Below are positions 1 to 8,518 of a DNA stretch of 64,000 nucleotides, piece by piece. Under the pieces are notes generated by a model that was not told the DNA's origin, did no database searches, and saw nothing but the letters and a program-made list of their open reading frames with translations. How positions within the stretch are numbered: the stretch's first letter is position 1; the number at the start of each line of letters is the position of its first letter. The translations under genes were made by a program, and so were the position numbers. The DNA comes from Imbroritus primus (GTDB taxonomy: Bacteria; Pseudomonadota; Gammaproteobacteria; Burkholderiales; Burkholderiaceae): positions 62,001-126,000 of the forward strand of contig AKCV02000017.1 of NCBI GenBank assembly GCA_000272025.2. Reading direction: 5' to 3'.

Positions 1-1246
1 GGCCCGTGCAGTTGATGACCATGTCGAAAGGCTGGGTTGTCACACCCGCATCCGATGTCAGTTGCACCATGATCGGCCCCGCACCGCTCGGTGCATCGAC
101 CCGGTCGAGGCGCGCCCGGGCAAACGTTACCAGGCCCGTGGCTTCCGCCTGACGCACCATCCGGTCATTGGGCGGCGGCGAACGGAAGCGATGCACGTCG
201 TACCAGGCGCGCATGCGGCGCAGGAAGCGCTGCTTCTCCGCGACCGGGATCGTCGGCCAGATACGCCAGACTGCATCGCGCACCAGATCGAACGGCGCAT
301 ACCAATCACCACCCGTCGCCTTGGCCTTGCGGATTTCCGCACGCAGGGCACGCGACACATCGGCCAACCGGTAAGCCGGCCCGAGCGCCTGGATAAACGG
401 CGGCAACTCAGCCATCACCCGATCGAGCGGCCGCAGGCCATCGGACTCCACGGGTGTCTCACCGCAGATCGCCGGCGGTTGCGGCTGGGGCCGCAACCCG
501 CGCCGCGATACCGCCATGATCGCGCCCGTATGGCCCTGCCGCACCAGCGTCGACAGCACATCGAGCGCCGTCAGGCCGGTGCCCACCACCAGCACGCGCG
601 CATCGCGCGGCACCTCGCCCAACCGTGGCGTATTGAGCGGATTGGCGATGATGCGCGGATGCGCCGCATGCTCGGCGCGGAACGGCGGCAACAGTCGCGG
701 CGGTGCATTGCCGGTGGCGATGATCAGCATGTCCGCGCGCAGCGTCGCCCCGTCGGCCAGCGCCACGTCGACCGAACCGTCGTCACGCGGCGAGGCACCG
801 ATCGCATGATCGCGCCGGTGCGCGATGGTCGAGCCGGTAACGGCATTGCACGCCTCGCGCGCCGCCAGCTCGCCGACATACTTGCCAAAGTCGCGACGCC
901 GCAGGAACACATGGCCGCTCGGCAGCGTCGCATCCGGATCGGCCGCCAGCACACCCGTGCTGCGGCACCAGTCGAGCAGTTCATCCGGACAACATGGATC
1001 CACCGCATGCGCCGGCAGCGGGCCGTTCAGGCGATGATCGTCGTCGATGGCCGCATAAGCGAGGCCGCGCCCCAAATCCGTACTGGGCTCGACGATGATG
1101 ATCTCGAGCGGCAGGTCGCTGCGGCGGCTCAACTGCACCGCGCAAGACACGCCGCTCACCCCGCCACCGACGACGATGACCCGTGGACGCGTGCCGCCGG
1201 CAGGGAAGGAATCGGATGGCGCGGGGGAATAGGGTTGATTGCTCAT
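1..1246 (-). CDS. FAD/NAD(P)-binding oxidoreductase, C-terminus cut by window edge
   Basis: The reverse strand is open from the ATG at 1246 to the window edge, giving about 415 codons without a stop. Near the N-terminus is a dinucleotide-binding signature (VIVVGGGVSGVSCAVQL), then an RG(L)AYA-type segment and, further on, VLVVGTGLTALDVLSTL, a second nucleotide-binding motif. This layout fits the NAD_binding_9 class of FAD/NAD(P)-binding proteins related to hydroxyacylglutathione- or lysine-oxygenase-like flavoproteins. The substrate cannot be told. The start is preceded by GGTGA. It is divergent from the beta-CASP RNase gene. The last residues seen (DMVINCTG) suggest that more of the C-terminal part lies outside the window. 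Confidence 0.8.
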   Translation of the reverse strand, partial: MSNQPYSPAPSDSFPAGGTRPRVIVVGGGVSGVSCAVQLSRRSDLPLEIIIVEPSTDLGRGLAYAAIDDDHRLNGPLPAHAVDPCCPDELLDWCRSTGVLAADPDATLPSGHVFLRRRDFGKYVGELAAREACNAVTGSTIAHRRDHAIGASPRDDGSVDVALADGATLRADMLIIATGNAPPRLLPPFRAEHAAHPRIIANPLNTPRLGEVPRDARVLVVGTGLTALDVLSTLVRQGHTGAIMAVSRRGLRPQPQPPAICGETPVESDGLRPLDRVMAELPPFIQALGPAYRLADVSRALRAEIRKAKATGGDWYAPFDLVRDAVWRIWPTIPVAEKQRFLRRMRAWYDVHRFRSPPPNDRMVRQAEATGLVTFARARLDRVDAPSGAGPIMVQLTSDAGVTTQPFDMVINCTG

Positions 1247-1547
1247 GCTTCACCAGGACGTCAAAGCGTCGCAAGACGAGACCCGATACGGACCCTCTTG
1301 CGCACAGATGGCGCAACATAGCACGGCCGCCAGCGGCACGCACGCGAGGGCCGACTGCCACGCAGGCACGCCCGTTCCTTCATCTTCGCCCTTATTGACG
1401 CCCCGAGTTTTTTCCAGACAGTCCTTGCGACGCGCGGCATGCTACCGGATCGGAGGCAACCGCCGTATCATGTTTCCCAGCGGGTACACGTCCCCCCGGA
1501 TGCACAGCGCGGACAGTGTCCTGCCCTCTATTCGGGATCACGACACC
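1247..1547. other. Divergent intergenic region, no gene seen
   Basis: This gap separates two divergent genes, so it should hold both promoters. A TTGACG hexamer lies at 1395-1400 on the plus strand but no good -10 follows at the right distance. The plus-strand reading frame of the RNase stays open across much of it, but that translation looks non-coding (many Arg, Ser and Cys) and the conserved protein begins at 1548. Confidence 0.5.
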
Positions 1548-2906
1548 ATGCTCTCCTTAACCTGCCTCGGCGGCGCCGGCACTGTCACCGGCTCCAAGCA
1601 TCTCCTGACCTGCGGTGACACCCGCATCCTCGTCGACTGCGGCCTCTTCCAGGGATTGAAGAACCTGCGCGAGCTCAACTGGCAGCCACTCGCCATTCCA
1701 CCACGCGACATCGATGCGGTGGTGCTGACCCACGCCCACCTCGACCACTGCGGTTACCTCCCGCGCCTGGTGCTCGATGGCTTCCGTGGCAAGATCTTTG
1801 CCACCCCGGCCACGCGCGATGTCGCCGAGCTGATTCTGCTCGACAGCGCCTGGCTGCAGGAAAAAGACGCCGAGTTTGCCAATCGCAAAGGCTTCTCCAA
1901 GCACAAGCCCGCCCTTCCGCTATATGCAGTGCCGGACGCCGAACGCGCGCTGAAGCAATTCCGGCCCGCCCCGTTCCATCATGAGATCGAACTGCCGGGC
2001 GGCGCGACCCTCCTGCTGCGGCGTGCCGGCCATATTCTGGGAGCCGCTACCGCGCAGATCGACATCGGCGGCAAGCGCATCGTGTTTTCCGGCGATCTCG
2101 GGCGCTATGACGATCAGGTAATGCACGACCCGGAAGCCGTGCCCGATGCCGACTACGTGGTTATCGAATCCACCTACGGCAACCGCCAACATGATCGCTC
2201 GGACCCCGTCGAGGCACTGGGCGGCATCATCGAACGCACCGTCCAACGTGGCGGCACCATCGTCATCCCGGCCTTCGCCGTCGGCCGTGCCCAGTTGCTG
2301 ATCCATAGCCTGTGGCTGCTGCGCCAGCGCGGCAGGCTGCGCAACGTTCCGATCTACCTCGACAGCCCGATGGCCACCAGTGCCACAGAACTCCTGCAAA
2401 CGCACCAGCACGACCACAAGCTCGCCGCCCACGACTACGAAGCCGCCTGCGACGCCGTGACCTATGTGCGGGACGTCGAGGAATCGAAAGCGCTGTCGGC
2501 CAACCGTTACCCTAAGGTCATCATCTCGGCCAGCGGCATGGCCACCGGCGGGCGCGTCCTGCACCACATTGCCGCGTACGCCTCGGATCACCGCAATACG
2601 CTGCTGTTCTCCGGCTTTCAGGCCGCCGGCACGCGCGGCCGCAAGCTGCTGGACGGTGCGCGCGAGGTGAAAATGTTTGGCCAGTGGATTCGCGTCAACG
2701 CCGAAGTCGCAGAGCTCCCCATGCTTTCCGCCCATGCCGACAGCGACGAGCTGATGCGCTGGCTCTCCTGCTTCCAGAAGGCGCCGCAGCACGTGTTTAT
2801 CGTGCATGGCGAACCGGAAGCGTCGGAAGCGCTGCGCGAGCGGATCCTGCGGGAGTTGGGGTGCGCGGTGTCGGTGCCGCTGCAAGATCGAGAAATACAG
2901 CTGTAA
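1548..2906 (+). CDS. MBL-fold beta-CASP exonuclease/RNA-processing protein
   Basis: The 452-residue product is a metallo-beta-lactamase-fold nuclease with a beta-CASP insertion, the family of RNase J, CPSF73 and bacterial YsH1-like enzymes. The zinc motif HAHLDHCG is at residues 62-69. Later family motifs are also present: [26 protein letters not shown], the ASGMATGGR motif, SAHAD and VHGEP. The ATG at 1548 starts exactly at the conserved first strand ([16 protein letters not shown]); upstream in-frame starts add a non-family extension. It probably acts in the cytoplasm on RNA. Substrate is unknown. It is followed at once by a hairpin and a degraded arsO gene. Confidence 0.93.
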   Translation: MLSLTCLGGAGTVTGSKHLLTCGDTRILVDCGLFQGLKNLRELNWQPLAIPPRDIDAVVLTHAHLDHCGYLPRLVLDGFRGKIFATPATRDVAELILLDSAWLQEKDAEFANRKGFSKHKPALPLYAVPDAERALKQFRPAPFHHEIELPGGATLLLRRAGHILGAATAQIDIGGKRIVFSGDLGRYDDQVMHDPEAVPDADYVVIESTYGNRQHDRSDPVEALGGIIERTVQRGGTIVIPAFAVGRAQLLIHSLWLLRQRGRLRNVPIYLDSPMATSATELLQTHQHDHKLAAHDYEAACDAVTYVRDVEESKALSANRYPKVIISASGMATGGRVLHHIAAYASDHRNTLLFSGFQAAGTRGRKLLDGAREVKMFGQWIRVNAEVAELPMLSAHADSDELMRWLSCFQKAPQHVFIVHGEPEASEALRERILRELGCAVSVPLQDREIQL

Positions 2907-2954
2907 TCGCGGTCGACGGGGATCGTCGCGCCGCGGCGCATGCCGCGCTGATTT

Positions 2955-2975
2955 CCCCGTACCCAGAGTACGGGG
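2955..2975. repeat. Perfect 8-bp inverted repeat at the arsO break-point
   Basis: CCCCGTAC and GTACGGGG are separated by the 5-nt loop CCAGA. It lies 49 bp after the RNase stop codon and overlaps the place where arsO-like coding sequence begins. There is no T-run on the plus strand, so it may be a weak terminator or a remnant of the event that truncated arsO. Confidence 0.6.
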
Positions 2976-3771
2976 TGCGCGCTACGATCTCAATATCGAG
3001 AGACCCGTATTGGTCAACGAGCTCGAGCGCACTGCACAGGGTTTCACGGTCAAGGCCGGCGTGCGGACCTGGCACGCGTGCAGCGTAGTCTGTGCCACCG
3101 GCACCTGGCGAAATCCTTTCATTCCGGATGTAGAAGGCCTGACGTTATTTTCCGGCCGACAGCTGCATTCCGCCCACTATGTTTCTCCCGAACCATTCGC
3201 CGGACAACGCGTGATGGTGGTAGGCGGTGGAAACTCCGGCGCCCAGATTCTCGCAGAAGTCTCCCTCATGGCCGCCGCGACAACCTGGACGACATTGCAG
3301 CCGCCAGCGTTTCTGCCAGATGAGGTAGATGGACGAGTGCTGTTTGAGCGTGCGACTGCACGCTGGCAGGCCCTCCAGGAAGGCCGAGACCCCACAGACC
3401 TCCCTGGTGGGTTCGGCGACATTGTCATGGTGCCTCCTGTCATGTAAGCCCGAAAGCGTGGTGTTCTGAAGTCGTTTGACATCTTTGAGCGACTCACGGC
3501 TGACGGCGCGCGATGGCGCGACGGAACGACAATGTCGTTTGACGCAATCCTCTGGTGCACGGGCTTCAGGCCAGCCCTGCAACCGCTGGAATCGCTGGGA
3601 ATCGTGCAGGAGGCGAAAGTCGCCGTGGATGGCACGCGAGCATGCGACGTGCCCGGCCTGTGGCTGGTTGGCTACGGAGAGTGGACCGGATGCGCGTCTG
3701 CCACGTTGATCGGCGTCATGCGCCCAGCTCGCAGCACCGCCATGGAAATCGACCAGTACCTTGACCGCTGA
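2971..3771 (+). pseudogene. arsO: Truncated arsO-like flavin monooxygenase with nonsense codon
   Basis: The translation from about 2971 matches the middle and C-terminal parts of ArsO-type NAD(P)/FAD monooxygenases found in arsenic-resistance operons. Recognisable parts are [30 protein letters not shown], the NADPH-binding [48 protein letters not shown] and [10 protein letters not shown]. The N-terminal FAD-binding third is missing. A TAA at 3445-3447 interrupts the frame right after IVMVPPVM, and the same frame then continues to a TGA at 3771. The two lesions make it a pseudogene. No other ars gene adjoins it, though an ArsN2-like gene lies about 29 kb away. Confidence 0.85.
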
Positions 3772-3894
3772 CGGCAAATCCGCAAGCGCCTGGCTCTGCG
3801 AGTAGCGTGCCACTACATCAGTGCTCGCATGGCGTTGCATGGGTGACCGTACGCGACACCAGCGTCGATCCGCTTTCCGTCTACTGCGCGAACC

Positions 3895-4131
3895 GCGGAG
3901 ATCCTGCGTCCGCGTCATCAGCTCGGTGACATCCTTGCTCACGCTGACGTAATGCAGGGTGGCTCCTGCCTCGTCCTTGAGCGGAGTAATGGTCTGCGCA
4001 CATGGTGGAGATGACCGCTCCTGTGGCGATCGGCGCGACCGCATGAAGGTGACCGCGTACCGGGTGAAGTCACGGACACTCCGGATCGCCCTCTGATGGT
4101 ACGGTAGGCAGGATCGCAGGAGATCCGTCAC
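3895..4131 (-). pseudogene. Remnant of a PAS/PAC sensor domain
   Basis: Translated on the minus strand, this stretch contains ITPLKDEAGATLHYVSVSKD followed by VTEL, the typical end of a PAS-PAC sensory domain of a histidine kinase or diguanylate cyclase. Upstream and downstream of it the frame does not resemble a protein. No start, no catalytic domain and no RBS are seen, so this is a fragment rather than a gene. The rest of the gap 3772-4171 holds nothing I recognise. Together with the arsO remnant it marks a small zone of gene decay downstream of the two-component system. Confidence 0.55.
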
Positions 4132-4171
4132 AGCAACGCCATAGCGACGCACCTCTGCTGAGTCTCTACGC

Positions 4172-5515
4172 TCAATTACGATGACCATGCCCGATCGGCA
4201 CGGTGAGCTTGGCTTCGAAACCTGAAACCTGCCCGGGTCTCGGCGAAGTCAGCACCAGCACGCTGCCGATCCGCTGGGCAATCGCCTGGACGATCGCCAG
4301 CCCCAGTCCGCCGCCCTCGGCGCGCGCGCCCGCACGCTCGAAACGCCCGACGAGTCGCGACAACACCTCGCCGGGTATTACCGGGCCCTCGTTGGCCACC
4401 GTCAGCATCCCCTCGCGGCTCAACGACACCTCGATGGGCGCGCCTGTCGCGCCATGCCGCAGGGCGTTATCGACCAGGTTGCGGTAGAGGATGGCAAACA
4501 CGTCGGGATCGAGATCCGACATCACCGGCTCCTGTGGCAAGCTCAGCGTGACCTGCCCCACCCCTGCCACACGCGTCAGCTCATCGTTGAGCACGCGCGC
4601 CACCGGCCGCAGGTCGGCAGTGCGGTCCAGACGCAGTCGCCCGCCCTCCGCCCGGGCCAACTGCATCAGGCGTTCGGCCACTCGCGTGAGACGCTTGAGG
4701 GTGGCCTCGATGTCAGCCGCACGGCGCTCGGCACCCGGGTCGCTGGTCTCGGCCTGCAGGCGCTGCGCCTGGGCGATGGCCCCGGCGAGCGGGGTCCGCA
4801 GCTCGTGGGCGGCGTTGGCGGCAAAGCTGCGCTCAGCCTCGAAAGCGGCCGCCAGTCGACTGAGCAGGTCATTGAGGGTGGCGGCCACGGGGGCGACTTC
4901 AGCCGGCAAGTCCTCCGCAGGCACCTGCGACAGATCGCGCACGCCGCGCGCCGCCAGGCGTTCGCGAAAGCGATGCAAGGGCGCGAGACTGGCCCGGACA
5001 GTCAGGATGATGGCCAGGAGCGCGACCGGCAGAAACACCAGCAAGGGCAGGCCAAGCCCCATCTGGATCTCGCGCGCCACGGCATCGCGATGGGCCAGCG
5101 GCTCGGCCACCGTCAGCCGCACCGTTCCTTGCAGGGCGGCTTCGTGATAGAAGCGGTGGGTGGCCGATTGGGCAAAGCCGGTCCCGCTCCAGCGGGGAAA
5201 GATGGCGGGATCGGCGTCATGCGACAGCAACAGCATGCGCCCCTGGTCATCGCGCACGGCATAGGTCAGCAGTTCATCGTGCTCGCGGATTTCGGCAAGG
5301 CGCTGTGTCACGCCGGGATCATCGCGGCCGAGGGCATCCGCGACGGCCAGCGGCAGAATGCGCTGCGCGGTTTCCTGCAAGCCCGAGTCGAATACCGCCT
5401 CGATGGCGTGCCGGGCCAGGATCGCAGTCACGGAGGCCGCCCCGATCCATAGCACCATCAGGAGGATGCCAAGCGACCACCCGAGCCGGGTCTGCAGGCT
5501 ACGCGGCATGCTCAT
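4172..5515 (-). CDS. Sensor histidine kinase (QseC/PmrB-like)
   Basis: The 447-residue membrane kinase has a first transmembrane segment near residues 12-32, a periplasmic sensor region of about 120 residues, a second membrane segment near 150-170, a HAMP-like linker, and the kinase core. The H-box is FAANAAHELRTPLA, the N-box NLVDNALRHG and the G-box GGGLGLAIVQAI. It should autophosphorylate on the H-box histidine and pass the phosphate to the response regulator encoded just upstream, whose stop overlaps this start by 4 bp (ATGA). The signal is unknown; the divergent redox operon is the likeliest target. Confidence 0.93.
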   Translation of the reverse strand: MSMPRSLQTRLGWSLGILLMVLWIGAASVTAILARHAIEAVFDSGLQETAQRILPLAVADALGRDDPGVTQRLAEIREHDELLTYAVRDDQGRMLLLSHDADPAIFPRWSGTGFAQSATHRFYHEAALQGTVRLTVAEPLAHRDAVAREIQMGLGLPLLVFLPVALLAIILTVRASLAPLHRFRERLAARGVRDLSQVPAEDLPAEVAPVAATLNDLLSRLAAAFEAERSFAANAAHELRTPLAGAIAQAQRLQAETSDPGAERRAADIEATLKRLTRVAERLMQLARAEGGRLRLDRTADLRPVARVLNDELTRVAGVGQVTLSLPQEPVMSDLDPDVFAILYRNLVDNALRHGATGAPIEVSLSREGMLTVANEGPVIPGEVLSRLVGRFERAGARAEGGGLGLAIVQAIAQRIGSVLVLTSPRPGQVSGFEAKLTVPIGHGHRN

Positions 5516-6171
5516 GCCTGCCCCAGCCGGTAGCCCAGCCCGCGCTCGGTCTTGATGACCTCAGCCCCCAGCTTCTTGCGCAAGCGGCTGACATGAACTT
5601 CAATGGTATTGCTCTCCACCTCGGCATCGAAGGCATAGAGTTTTTCCTCCAGCTGCGCCTTGGAGAGCAGTTGGCCCGGCCGGGCCAGGAAGGCCTCGAG
5701 CAGGACCCATTCGCGCGCCGTCAGGGACACCGGCCGGCCATCGCGGTGGAGGATGCGCGCGGCAAGGTCAATCCGCAGTGGTCCATGAGTGACGATGGGA
5801 TTGGGATTGCCGCCGTAGCGCCGCGCGACCGACCCGATGCGCGCGGACAGTTCGTGCAGGTCGAAAGGCTTGACGAGATAGTCGTCAGCCCCGGCATTCA
5901 GCCCGTCAATGCGATCTGACACCTGGTCCAGGGCCGTCACGATGATGACGGGCGTATTGTCCCCACGCGCGCGCAAACGCTTCAGAAAAGGCAGCCCCCG
6001 ACCATCGGGCAACATCAGGTCTAGCAGCACCAGGTCGTAGGGCACGTCGGCGCTCGCGCGCTCGCCCGCGTCAAGGCGCTGCACCCAGTCGACCGAATGG
6101 CCATCGCACGCCATCTGGTCGCGGACTGCCGCGCCGAGCACTGCGTCGTCTTCGATCAGCAGGATTCGCAT
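5512..6171 (-). CDS. OmpR/PhoB-family response regulator
   Basis: The 219-residue protein has a receiver domain with acidic residues in LLIEDDAV, the phospho-acceptor Asp in LVLLDLMLPD, the conserved Lys in DDYLVKPFD, and a C-terminal winged-helix DNA-binding domain ending in TIEVHVSRLRKKLG and IKTERGLGYRL. I chose the ATG at 6171 because the receiver fold begins there; longer in-frame starts add a non-conserved extension. It is cotranscribed with the kinase (4-bp overlap). It is divergent from the PepSY/ferric-reductase operon, and the shared 131-bp region carries a 9-bp inverted repeat. Confidence 0.94.
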   Translation of the reverse strand: MRILLIEDDAVLGAAVRDQMACDGHSVDWVQRLDAGERASADVPYDLVLLDLMLPDGRGLPFLKRLRARGDNTPVIIVTALDQVSDRIDGLNAGADDYLVKPFDLHELSARIGSVARRYGGNPNPIVTHGPLRIDLAARILHRDGRPVSLTAREWVLLEAFLARPGQLLSKAQLEEKLYAFDAEVESNTIEVHVSRLRKKLGAEVIKTERGLGYRLGQA

Positions 6172-6219
6172 CAGATCTGTTCTCGCTGTGACGCTCACCA
6201 CGGCGTTGCTGACGGCAAG

Positions 6220-6246
6220 CTGAAGCGCTTTTTGCAGGCGCTTCAG
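6220..6246. promoter_or_regulatory. Putative operator: 9-9-9 inverted repeat
   Basis: CTGAAGCGC (6220-6228) and GCGCTTCAG (6238-6246) form a perfect 9-bp inverted repeat separated by 9 nt. It lies between the response regulator and the PepSY gene, where a regulator would control both directions. Binding by the adjacent regulator is inferred. It could also fold as an RNA hairpin in a leader transcript. Confidence 0.55.
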
Positions 6247-6302
6247 GTTGCGGTCACGTTGGCAGCGCATCCTCAAAACATCAAGGATAAAGGAGCCCCG
6301 CC

Positions 6303-6695
6303 ATGAAAGCACTACTGCCCGTTGCCATCGTGATCACACTGACCAGCTCTGGCGCAGCAATTGCCGGTGACGATTGTCGCCGGCCCATGGCGGAATGGCA
6401 GTCGCGCGACGCCGTCACCGCGCGCGTCACAGCCTTGGACCTGACCACGGAGCGCCTGCGCATCGATGATGGCTGCTACGAAATCCGCAGCCGCGATGAA
6501 GATGGCAACCTGGTTGGCCTGAAGATCGACCCCGCATCGCTGGCCATCCTGAAACTGGAAGTACGGTTCCGCAGTGGCGCGGATGTGTCGCGCTACCTGC
6601 CAGGCGCCCGCCACCGCAAGGGCCGGCCCGCCACCGCCCCGGCCGGGCAGGTACCTAATGCGCCCGCCACAGTGACGCCCGACAGCGTCCGTTGA
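6303..6695 (+). CDS. Exported PepSY-domain protein
   Basis: The 130-residue product starts with a clear Sec signal peptide (residues 1-21, ending in GAAIAG) followed by one PepSY-type domain; the sequence AVTARVTALDLTTERLRIDD with GCYEIRSRDEDGNLVGLKID is the PepSY pattern. The tail is Pro/Ala-rich. PepSY proteins are often found beside membrane redox proteins controlled by two-component systems. An RBS (AAAGGAG) stands 9 nt before the ATG. It is the first gene of a five-gene operon and ends 7 bp before the next. Its own catalytic role is unknown; it may be a periplasmic partner or sensor input for the divergent kinase. Confidence 0.85.
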   Translation: MKALLPVAIVITLTSSGAAIAGDDCRRPMAEWQSRDAVTARVTALDLTTERLRIDDGCYEIRSRDEDGNLVGLKIDPASLAILKLEVRFRSGADVSRYLPGARHRKGRPATAPAGQVPNAPATVTPDSVR

Positions 6696-6702
6696 GGGAT
6701 CG

Positions 6703-7974
6703 ATGATGCACCTCACGGGACCGCTACTGGCGACGCTCGCCACGCTGTACGCGGCGCTTCTGGGCGCCCAGACCTACGCAGCATACGGCCTTGAGACCGC
6801 CCTCGGCATGGCGCTGGGCGCGGCATCGATCGCCGCCATGAGCCTGGCCTTGCTGCTCTCCATCCGGCCACGCTGGGCTGAGCCGTTCTTTGGCGGCCTG
6901 GACCGGATGTACGGACTGCACAAATGGCTGGGTATCGCCGCCTTGGCGCTGATGCTCGGCCACAACACGCTGGAGCCCGAGCTCGAGGGCGTGGTGCGCG
7001 AAACCCGACTGGGAGAATTCGCCGCGGATGTTGGCGAGGTGGCCCTCAACGGATTTATCGGACTGATCCTGCTCAGCTGGATCAAGCGGATACCGTTCAC
7101 CCGCCTGGAACTGCCCTGGCCGGTGTGGCGCTTGACCCACCGTTTCACCGGCCTGCTGTTTGCCGTGGCCGCCTTTCATCAGTTCGCCGTGGACAAACCG
7201 GCCGGCGTCGATACCACGCTCGGCCTGTATCTCAATGTCTTGTGTGCGGCGGGCCTGGCGGCCTGGCTGTACACGCAGCTGCTCGCCCCCTTGCTGCGTC
7301 CGCGAGGCTTTGTACTGGAGAGCATCGACCGCTACGACGCGGTCACTGAGCTCAAACTGCGCCCCGAGGGCCGGGCGATGCGCTGGCGGCCGGGTCAGTT
7401 TGCCTTTGTGACCACGCCCGGCGCGGGGCTGGCCGACGCGCACCCCTTCACCATCGCGGGCGCGCCGGATGCCAGCGGGAGCCTGCGCTTCGATATCAAG
7501 GCGCTGGGCGGCTGGACCCGACGTCTGCCCCAACGGCTGGCCCCGGGGCAACACCTGCGGATCGAGGGGCCGTACGGCCGCTTCGTGTTCCGCAAACGGG
7601 TGCAGCGCCAGGTCTGGCTGGCCGGCGGCATTGGCATCACGCCTTTCCTGGCGTGGGCCGAAGCACTGCGCGCATCGGACCAGCAAGAGATCGTCCTGGT
7701 GTGGGCCGTGACCTCCCGGGCCGAGGCTTTCGTCGCCGCGCGGCTGGCCGACCTTGCGGCAGGTCACCCGGGGCTGACGGTGCATATCGTGGCCAGTTCG
7801 GAAAGCGGCCGCCTGACGGCGGCGCGCCTGGTCAGCCTGGTGCCCTTTGCGCTGCGCGATTGCGAGTTGTTCTACTGCGGCCCGACCGGTCTGCGCGAAA
7901 CCATCGTGGCGGGTCTGGAAGCCCTGGCACAACGGCCGCGCCGCATTCATTACGAGGCGTTCGAGCTGCGCTAG
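6703..7974 (+). CDS. Ferric-reductase-like membrane flavoprotein
   Basis: The 423-residue protein has an N-terminal membrane domain of about six helices with paired histidines suited to haem b (HKWLG, GHNTLE, THRFTG, FHQF), followed by a cytoplasmic ferredoxin-NADP reductase domain. HPFTIAG binds FAD, GGIGITPFL binds NAD(P)H and FYCGP is the C-terminal signature. The arrangement matches ferric-reductase/NOX-type proteins that move electrons from NAD(P)H across the inner membrane. A second ATG directly follows the first. Placed between a PepSY protein and a DUF2271 protein, it is the likely membrane electron donor to an extracytoplasmic flavin carrier. Confidence 0.92.
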   Translation: MMHLTGPLLATLATLYAALLGAQTYAAYGLETALGMALGAASIAAMSLALLLSIRPRWAEPFFGGLDRMYGLHKWLGIAALALMLGHNTLEPELEGVVRETRLGEFAADVGEVALNGFIGLILLSWIKRIPFTRLELPWPVWRLTHRFTGLLFAVAAFHQFAVDKPAGVDTTLGLYLNVLCAAGLAAWLYTQLLAPLLRPRGFVLESIDRYDAVTELKLRPEGRAMRWRPGQFAFVTTPGAGLADAHPFTIAGAPDASGSLRFDIKALGGWTRRLPQRLAPGQHLRIEGPYGRFVFRKRVQRQVWLAGGIGITPFLAWAEALRASDQQEIVLVWAVTSRAEAFVAARLADLAAGHPGLTVHIVASSESGRLTAARLVSLVPFALRDCELFYCGPTGLRETIVAGLEALAQRPRRIHYEAFELR

Positions 7975-8029
7975 CGCGCAGCCACGCCGTGACCCAGCGC
8001 ATCACTCCACCCTGCAAGGAATCGTCATC

Positions 8030-8500
8030 ATGAAAAAACGCCTCTCCTGCCTGGCACTCTCGACGGCCCTCGCCCTCCCGGGCCTCGCCATGGCACGCCC
8101 TGTCACACTGACCACCACCCTCAAGAACTATGGGGGCGACGGCGCCTATCTGGCGCTATACGTGACCGATGCCTCGGGCGCCTACGTCAAAACGCTGTGG
8201 GTCGCGGGCGAGAAGTCCAAGTACTACAAACACCTGACGGACTGGCATCGTGCCACCGGCGGCAGCCCATCGCAGATCAACGGCATTACCGGCGCTAGCG
8301 TCGGCCAGGGGCGCAGCCTGAAGGTCACGGCAGATCTGGCGGATGCCTTGTTCGATGCCGGCTACAAGCTGAACATCGACGCTGCGGCCGAGGACATGCG
8401 CGACAGCCCGCGCGAGATTTCCGTGCCCCTGACCAAAGTTGGTGCCGGCAAGCCCGTGGCGGGACGCCGCTATGTCTCCAGCTTTACCTATGGATTCTGA
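8030..8500 (+). CDS. Exported DUF2271 protein, probable covalent-FMN carrier
   Basis: The 156-residue product has a Sec signal peptide (residues 1-22, ALPGLAMA) and a DUF2271-type domain (TLKNYGGDGAYLALYVTDAS). At residues 84-90 is NGITGAS, close to the D-x-x-(S/T)-G-A-(T/S) motif to which ApbE enzymes attach FMN through a phosphoester. Published comparative genomics links DUF2271 genes with apbE. An apbE gene is two genes downstream in the same operon, so flavinylation on Ser90 is a reasonable inference. The first motif position is Asn rather than Asp, which is unusual. The ATG at 8030 was chosen for its signal peptide. Confidence 0.85.
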   Translation: MKKRLSCLALSTALALPGLAMARPVTLTTTLKNYGGDGAYLALYVTDASGAYVKTLWVAGEKSKYYKHLTDWHRATGGSPSQINGITGASVGQGRSLKVTADLADALFDAGYKLNIDAAAEDMRDSPREISVPLTKVGAGKPVAGRRYVSSFTYGF

Positions 8501-8518
8501 TCCGGAACGGAGACGATT

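Noticed and set aside
62-1321. Long plus-strand ORF of 419 codons
   Set aside because: It is antisense to the flavoprotein gene on the minus strand, is Arg/His/Ala-rich and has no protein-family features.
3145-4188. Minus-strand ORF of 347 codons as a full gene
   Set aside because: Only residues of about 64-98 look like a protein (PAC segment); the C-terminal half is antisense to the arsO remnant.
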